Source: CAZTHL01 sp964613585 (lineage in GTDB: Bacteria > Pseudomonadota > Alphaproteobacteria > DSM-16000 > Inquilinaceae). From it: a stretch of DNA of 47,115 bases. The position numbers were made by a program, and so were the translations under genes. Position 1 is the stretch's first letter. Every line of letters begins with the position of its first letter. The notes beneath the pieces are model-generated. The model had not been told where the DNA came from and searched no databases. It saw only the letters and a list, made by a program, of their open reading frames with translations. The stretch covers positions 1 to 47,115 of the forward strand of contig CAZTHL010000023.1 in the NCBI GenBank assembly GCA_964613585.1, given 5' to 3'. Shown here one piece after another: positions 42,292-47,115 of this stretch.

Positions 42292-43530
42292 ATGCCCTCC
42301 GTCCTCCTCGTCAACCGGGTCTACCCGCCCGATCGCGGGGCCACCGGCCGTCTGCTGCGCGACCTGGCGTACGCCTTCGTCGACGCCGGCTGGGGCGTCA
42401 CCGTGGTCGCCAACGGCCTCGGTCCGCCGCCCTTGACGCCGACGGCGGACGGTGTCCGCGTGATCCGCGCCCCGGCACCCGCGGGGCGCACAGCCTCGGC
42501 CACGGCCCGCCAGCTCGCCGCGCTGGCGCGGGCGGTGCTTGCCCAGCCGGCGCCCGATCTGGCGATCACCCTGACCGACCCGCCGCTGCTGCCTCTGCTC
42601 GGGCCGCTGCTGCGGGCGCGCGGCGTCGGAGCGCTGCTGCATTGGAGTCACGACGTCTATCCCGATCTGCTGCCGATCCTGGGGCCGGTGCTACCGGCCG
42701 GGGTGCAGGCACGCCTGGAGCGGCTGGGCCGGCGCGCCCGGGCGGCTCATGACGGGGTCGTCGCCATCGGCCGGTGCATGGCGGCGCGCCTGGCCGCGGG
42801 TGGCCTGCCCCGGGACCGCCTGGTCACCCTGCCGAACTGGGCCGACCGTGCCCTGCCGCTCGCGCCCGCGGGCCGCCCCGTCTCCTCGCCGGAGCCGGGC
42901 CTGTCGGTCGTCCATGCCGGCACCCTCGGCCGCGCCCACCCGTTCACCCCGCTGCTGGAGGCGGCCGAGCGGCTGCGCCGGCCGCGCCCGGACATCCGCT
43001 TCACCGTCCTCGGCGACGGCTGGGGCCGGCCCGGGCTGGCCCGCGCGGCGGCGGCGCGCGGTCTTGACACCCTGACCCTGTTGCCGTGGCAGGACGACCA
43101 CCGGTTCGCCTCGGCGCTGGCCACCGCCGACGTACAGCTGATCCTGCAGGATCAGCGCACCGAGGGGCTGCTGGTGCCGTGCAAGATGCATGCGGCGCTG
43201 GCCGCCGGCACGCCGTGCCTGGTCCTCGGGCCTCCGCGCGGCGAGGCCGCCCTGCGCCTCGGCGAGACCGGTGCCGGCGCCGTGCTGCCGCCGGGCGACG
43301 GTGACGGGGCGCGCCTGGCCGAGATCCTGATCCGCTGGGCCGACGAGCCCGGCTGGCGCGCCGCCATGGCCGGGCGGGCGCGGGCCGCGGCCCGTGAGCA
43401 CACGCCCGACCATGCCCTGGCCCGCTGGCTGGGGCTGGCGGAGGCCGCCGTTGCCGACGCCCGCCGCCGGCGCCGGCCGACCCGGCGTGTCGTCGGCGCG
43501 CTGCGGCGGCCGCGGCTCGGCCATGGCTGA
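42292..43530 (+). CDS. Glycosyltransferase, GT4 type
   Basis: The 412-residue GT-B glycosyltransferase has an N-terminal acceptor half (SVLLVNRVYPPDRGATGRLLRDLA) and a C-terminal donor half (LSVVHAGTLGRAHPF, RFTVLGDGWGR, QDQRTEGLLVPCKMHAALAAGTPCLV) as in GT4 enzymes of envelope polysaccharide pathways. The C-terminal 30 residues are strongly basic (ARRRRRPTRRVVGALRRPR), which could hold the protein at the membrane. The ATG at 42292 is preferred to an in-frame start at 42256, which would overlap the inverted repeat. It overlaps wzz by 8 bp. Confidence 0.86.
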   Translation: MPSVLLVNRVYPPDRGATGRLLRDLAYAFVDAGWGVTVVANGLGPPPLTPTADGVRVIRAPAPAGRTASATARQLAALARAVLAQPAPDLAITLTDPPLLPLLGPLLRARGVGALLHWSHDVYPDLLPILGPVLPAGVQARLERLGRRARAAHDGVVAIGRCMAARLAAGGLPRDRLVTLPNWADRALPLAPAGRPVSSPEPGLSVVHAGTLGRAHPFTPLLEAAERLRRPRPDIRFTVLGDGWGRPGLARAAAARGLDTLTLLPWQDDHRFASALATADVQLILQDQRTEGLLVPCKMHAALAAGTPCLVLGPPRGEAALRLGETGAGAVLPPGDGDGARLAEILIRWADEPGWRAAMAGRARAAAREHTPDHALARWLGLAEAAVADARRRRRPTRRVVGALRRPRLGHG

Positions 43531-44443
43531 GCCGCCGCCCGGGGCCTCGGCCGCGCTCCGCGACCCGGAGCTGCGCGCCATGATTCGGCTGGTCTGGCAC
43601 GGCCGGGCCTGGATCGGCGGAAGCGCGGGCCTGGCGATCGCCCTGGCGCTGGCCTGGCTGCACCTGACGCCGCCGGAGTACCGCGCCGTGATGCTGGTGG
43701 CGGCGGTACCGGGGGTCGGTGCGGACGCCGGCGCGGGGCCTCCCGGCGAGCCCGCGGCGGCGCGCCTCGACCGCTACGCCGAGCTGCTCGGCTCGATCGA
43801 GGTGGCGCGGCGCCTGGTCCGTTGGCCGGCGCTGCTGCCGGCGCTGTTCCCGGCCGAATGGGACGACGGCGCGGCGCGCTGGCGCCCGCCTCCGGGGCCG
43901 GCGGCCCGGCTCGGCCGTGCGGTCGCCACCGTCGCCGGCCGGCCCGGCTGGCAGCCGCCGGGGCCGGAACGGGCCGCCCGCGAGCTGCGCCGCCGGCTCC
44001 GGCTCGACACCGTGGGGTCCGACCGCCTGCGCCGGCTGTCCTTCGGCCATGCCGACCGCGACCTCGCCATCGAGGCGCTGGATCGGCTGCACCGCGTCGC
44101 CGACGGCGTGCTGCGCGAGGCGGCCGTGGACCGGACCCGGGCGGCGATCGCCTTTCTCGAAGGGCAGCTGAGCGGAACCCGGCGGCACGACCGGCGCGCC
44201 GACCTGGACGCCCTGGTCGAGCGGCATCAGCGCACGCTCATGCTGCTGGCGGCCGGCCTGCCCTACGCCGCGGAGATCGTCGACGGCCCGGACGCGCCGG
44301 CCGTGCCGGGCTGGCCCGATCCGGTGCTGGTGCTGCCGGCGGCCGCGGCGGCCGGACTGGCGCTGGGCACGGCGGCGGTGTTCCTGCGCGAGGCGCTGCG
44401 CGGCGGCTCCGACGCCCGCGACGGCGCGGACCGGCGGCCGTGA
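43523..44443 (+). CDS. Wzz-type polysaccharide chain-length protein
   Basis: The 306-residue protein has two TM segments (about residues 30-50 and 270-290) flanking a periplasmic helical region, the architecture of Wzz/PCP proteins that set glycan chain length. The motif PPEYRAVMLV after TM1 and the long helical stretch ALDRLHRVADGVLREAAVDRTRAAIAFLEGQLSG fit the family. It has no cytoplasmic tyrosine-kinase domain. It begins within the end of the GT4 gene and ends within the start of the next gene (4-bp overlap), so the three are translationally coupled. Confidence 0.8.
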   Translation: MAEPPPGASAALRDPELRAMIRLVWHGRAWIGGSAGLAIALALAWLHLTPPEYRAVMLVAAVPGVGADAGAGPPGEPAAARLDRYAELLGSIEVARRLVRWPALLPALFPAEWDDGAARWRPPPGPAARLGRAVATVAGRPGWQPPGPERAARELRRRLRLDTVGSDRLRRLSFGHADRDLAIEALDRLHRVADGVLREAAVDRTRAAIAFLEGQLSGTRRHDRRADLDALVERHQRTLMLLAAGLPYAAEIVDGPDAPAVPGWPDPVLVLPAAAAAGLALGTAAVFLREALRGGSDARDGADRRP

Positions 44444-45300
44444 GCCCGCCGCCCATCCCGGTCTCCGTCATCGTCTGCACGCGCGACGAGGCGGCGAACC
44501 TGGAGGCCTGCCTGGCCGCGCTCGCCCGCTTCGATCAGGTGCTCGTGGTCGATTCGGCCAGCACCGACGGCACCGGGGAGATCGCCCGCCGGCACGGTGC
44601 CGGGCTTGTGCCGTTCCGTTGGGACGGGCGGTACCCGAAGAAGAAGGAATGGGCCCGGCGGCACGCGCCCGCGCGGCATGACTGGCTGCTCTACATCGAC
44701 GCCGACGAGCAGGTGACGCCGGCGCTGGCCGCCGAGATCGCCGCCCTGATGGCGGCCGGGCCGCGCCACGCCGGCTACTGGGTGCGCGGCCGCTACGGAT
44801 TCCTCGGCCGGCCGCTCCGCTTCGGGCCGCGCACCGCCAAGCTGGCGCTGATCGATCGGCGGCGCGCCTGGTATCCGCCGTGCCCGGATCTGGACGTCGA
44901 CGGCGGCTGGGAGGTCGAGGGCCACTATCAGCCGGCGGTCGCCGGCTCGGCCGGCCGGCTCGGGGCGCCGCTGCTGCACTGGGACCGGAAGCCGCTCGCC
45001 GCCTATATCGATCGGCACAACCGCTATTCCGACTGGCATGCCGGCCTGGCGGCACGCGGCCGGCTGGCCGCCCTGCGCGCGGCCGAGCCGCCGGGTCGGC
45101 GCCGGCTGAAGGCGCTGCTGGCACGGCTGCCGGCGCGACCGCTTCTGGCCTTCCTGCACGCCTACGTGCTGCGGCTCGGCCTGCTGGACGGCGCCGCCGG
45201 CTTCCACCTCGCCGTATCGCGCGCCGTATACTGGTGGCTGATCGACGCCAAGACCCATGAGCGGAAGGCCGCCGCCCGTCCGCCATGCCCCGGTGAATGA
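44440..45300 (+). CDS. Glycosyltransferase family 2 protein (WaaE/KdtX-like)
   Basis: The 286-residue inverting GT2 enzyme has the nucleotide-binding start (SVIVCTRDEAANLEACLAAL) and the metal-binding Asp87-Ala-Asp89 (LLYIDADEQVT). RWDGRYPKKKEWA and the C-terminal hydrophobic patch resemble WaaE/KdtX-type lipopolysaccharide and capsule transferases. The GTG start overlaps the wzz stop. It is the last complete gene of the cluster in this window. Donor and acceptor sugars are not predictable. Confidence 0.88.
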   Translation: MSPPPIPVSVIVCTRDEAANLEACLAALARFDQVLVVDSASTDGTGEIARRHGAGLVPFRWDGRYPKKKEWARRHAPARHDWLLYIDADEQVTPALAAEIAALMAAGPRHAGYWVRGRYGFLGRPLRFGPRTAKLALIDRRRAWYPPCPDLDVDGGWEVEGHYQPAVAGSAGRLGAPLLHWDRKPLAAYIDRHNRYSDWHAGLAARGRLAALRAAEPPGRRRLKALLARLPARPLLAFLHAYVLRLGLLDGAAGFHLAVSRAVYWWLIDAKTHERKAAARPPCPGE

Positions 45301-47074
45301 CGCCGGAGCCGGCGCGATGGCGCCTGCAGGGGCATGGGCCTACAGGGGCATGGGCCTCAAGGGGCCATCGCGCTGCAGGATCCGGTCGATCGGAGGCGAC
45401 GAGGCCGAAGGCCGGGGTTGGATCGAGATCGGTCGCCGCCGCGCCGAGGCGACGGCCCCGGGCGAGCCCGGCTCCGCGGGCGCCGGCCCCCGGGCGCGTC
45501 GCCACCTCCGCCTGACAATCAGGCGTCGAATCGCCCGTGGCCCAACGGTCCCTGCCCGGATCCCGAGGCCGCGCGAGCCCATCCCGGCCAACCGCCCCCC
45601 CGGCTGTCGCCGCGGCGCGGGCACGGGCGCCGGAACGCGTCCCGGCGGCCCGCAGGACACGGGTGGCTTCTCGGTTCCCGCGAGCGTGGCGAAGACTTCT
45701 GGACAAGAAGCTGCTTCGGCGGTAGTCGGCTTGTGAGCAATTCCTGATCACGCTTCTCGACGCGGGCGGGTGGCCCAGTCCAGGAAAATGGATTGCGCGA
45801 CAGATATCAGGGGGTTGGCGGACGACAGAAGGGCCCGATGGGTCGGCCGTTTCGGCTCACCCGCGCGCCGGCACACGGCCGGCACGGCGCCCACCGTCCG
45901 CCGGCGCGCCGTGTTGCGATAATGGTCCAGCGACCGGTGAGGCGGCCTTTGCCAACGAGCATGAAAGCCGAGTAGAACGTAAGGTCATTGAAGATGCCGC
46001 TGGCCAAGGCGCGGCCATGCATCGAGACGACGAAGCATTCGTCACGAGCGGCGACTGACGCCGATACGCTCTCGACAGACCGGGACCGCCGGCAGGATTG
46101 CGCGGCAAAGCATCCGGCCGCCTTGCGCTGCACCATGGCTCCAGCATGGCTCATCCGACCACTGCCGTTTGAAATCAAAGCTTAGAATTCTTATGGATAA
46201 ACTTCGAAGAAATCCGAGGTTATGCTTGTCCGAATGACAGACTATTCTTCCATAGAGAGTCGATATGGTGACTTTCTTGTTGACTCGATTGGGCGCTCCG
46301 GATAGCCCATACGTCCATCGACACGAGCGGCCACACAGGTGGCTTCAGCAAGAGCGTCGGTCTTCTCGTCATTACTGTGAGCAGGCACTTGCCTGATCCT
46401 TCGGGCAGGCGGCCCGTGCGAGCATGAGGAGGTCACGGGGCGACTTGACCCATCGACGGAGATGTCAACGATTTAGCGCAATGCCGGGAGGCCCGATCAC
46501 CAAGTGTACAGGGTATCATTCACCGAATGCGGCCGGTCGACAGCGCCGTATCGTGAAGCTTATGCCAAGCACCATGGCTAAGCCATGACGGCCTCGACAG
46601 GCACGTGCTTGCCGGTCGACTGCAGAAATTGAACATGAAATGCCGAAGATCGGTAAATTCTAGTATTGTCAGAGCCGTCTTGACGCCGAAGCCGCACTCA
46701 GACATTTTATAGCAAATGATACAATCGATATGGGTTCATGAGGATCGTCACATATACCTTGAAAAGCGCCCTTTTTTTGCTTCTGGTCGTCAAATAATCT
46801 TGAACAAGTTGAGCTTCGCTGCTACCTCTTCTGACCTAAGCCGATCGGTGAGCGGTTCGTTACTTTGACGGTCGCGCCGGTTCTTGCTCGGACAAGCGCG
46901 CCCGAGATCGACGCCATGTGTCGAGGGTCTGCTCGGCGCTTCCGTGCCGAGGCCGGCCTTCCGCGCATCGGCGGTCACGCCGATCGGCGATCCCATCGGA
47001 CCTGCGAACGGGGCGGCAAGGCCTCTCCCGACGCCGATGCCCGGGTCGGCACCAATCACCTGGAGGACACCATA
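45301..47074. other. 1.8-kb intergenic region of changing base composition
   Basis: No translation here shows a recognisable domain. From about 46170 the sequence becomes much richer in A+T than the rest of the window, with runs such as GCGCCCTTTTTTTGC near 46770. A possible extended -10 element TGATACAAT lies at 46717-46725. A small hairpin with a TTCG loop (GCCTG to CAGGC, about 46391-46410) may be a terminator. The stretch may be a long regulatory leader for the gene that begins at 47075, or eroded horizontally acquired DNA. Confidence 0.5.
45327..45357 (+). repeat. Short tandem repeat after the GT2 gene
   Basis: CAGGGGCATGGGCCT occurs at 45327-45341 and again at 45343-45357, a period of 16 bp. 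A partial third unit (CAAGGGGCCAT) follows. The sequence is non-coding as far as can be seen. Confidence 0.85.
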
Positions 47075-47115
47075 ATGGATGAAGAGCTGATCACCATCGA
47101 GGGAAACATCAATAA
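47075..47115 (+). CDS. Start of an unidentified gene (runs off the window)
   Basis: An ATG at 47075 is preceded by GGAGG (47062-47066) with an 8-base spacer, a strong ribosome site. The first residues are MDEELITIEGNIN, acidic and without a signal peptide so far. The family cannot be told from 13 residues. Its position after a polysaccharide cluster and a long A+T-rich region allows an envelope, secreted or mobile-element protein. Confidence 0.5.
   Translation, partial: MDEELITIEGNIN

Noticed and set aside
45807..46178. A minus-strand frame with ARDECFVVSMHGRALASGIFNDLTFYSAFMLVG
   Set aside because: It looks somewhat protein-like, but there is no family resemblance, no ribosome site, and the flanking translation is low-complexity.
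46242..46436. A minus-strand peptide containing NDEKTDALAEA, briefly reminiscent of IS110-type transposases
   Set aside because: The match is a few residues only, with no DEDD catalytic residues and no flanking transposase sequence in any frame.
1..47115. tRNA, rRNA, CRISPR arrays and intact insertion sequences
   Set aside because: None seen: no cloverleaf-like segments ending in CCA, no regularly spaced repeats, and no transposase with terminal inverted repeats.

Overview
The window is 47 kb of very GC-rich DNA with dense bacterial genes on both strands. It opens with two bacteriochlorophyll genes, an oxygen-independent cyclase (bchE) and bchJ. The promoter in front of them carries tandem TGT-N12-ACA sites (PpsR/CrtJ type) and a Crp/Fnr-type palindrome. 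With the 180-kDa-type NAD-glutamate dehydrogenase, the codon use and the RND, EamA and AbrB/PIN families present, this points to a phototrophic alphaproteobacterium (Rhodospirillales/Geminicoccales-like). The genus cannot be fixed from the sequence alone.

Layout. 1-2660: end of an unidentified gene, then bchE-bchJ. 2.7-5.2 kb: a patch of damaged or small accessory genes, comprising a truncated AAA/DUF4143-type ATPase, an intact AbrB-PIN (VapBC-like) toxin-antitoxin pair with its own operator, a 30-bp tandem duplication, and an orphan XRE antitoxin-like gene. 5.7-9.3 kb: ALDH7-type semialdehyde dehydrogenase, SMP-30 lactonase, exported DUF2927 protein. 9.3-14.6 kb: a TetR repressor and the RND efflux adaptor/pump pair it probably controls, with similar operators in front of both transcription units. 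14.5-19.3 kb: methylthioribose kinase, class A penicillin-binding protein, exported protein of unknown function. 19.8-23.1 kb: GlgE maltosyltransferase behind a structured leader, then a broken RES-domain toxin and 0.8 kb without a recognisable gene. 23.1-30.1 kb: giant NAD-glutamate dehydrogenase, SPOR-domain lipoprotein, HAD hydrolase. 30.2-39.8 kb: Tat-exported superoxide dismutase, EamA transporter, MltB-type lytic transglycosylase, LuxR-type response regulator, photolyase plus DUF2256 zinc-ribbon protein, exported unknown protein, amidase, Nudix hydrolase, SmtB-like metal sensor. 39.9-45.3 kb: TauE/SafE permease, then a tight polysaccharide cluster (Wzy-like polymerase, GT4, Wzz, GT2). 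45.3-47.1 kb: 1.8 kb of intergenic DNA, partly much richer in A+T, ending in the first codons of a new gene.

How the parts work together. The bch promoter suggests control by oxygen and light. Cell-wall functions (PBP1A, MltB, SPOR lipoprotein), envelope polysaccharide synthesis and efflux dominate the rest. Photolyase and superoxide dismutase fit a light-exposed life. A dispersed intergenic element of about 105 bp with internal palindromes occurs three times (19.3, 32.0 and 39.3 kb). I found no tRNA, rRNA, CRISPR array or intact insertion sequence. No large new system stands out. The most interesting points are the regulatory architecture at bchE, the duplicated Cys motif in the BchE tail, the dispersed element, the SmtB-like sensor divergent from a TauE permease, and the photolyase-DUF2256 pair.
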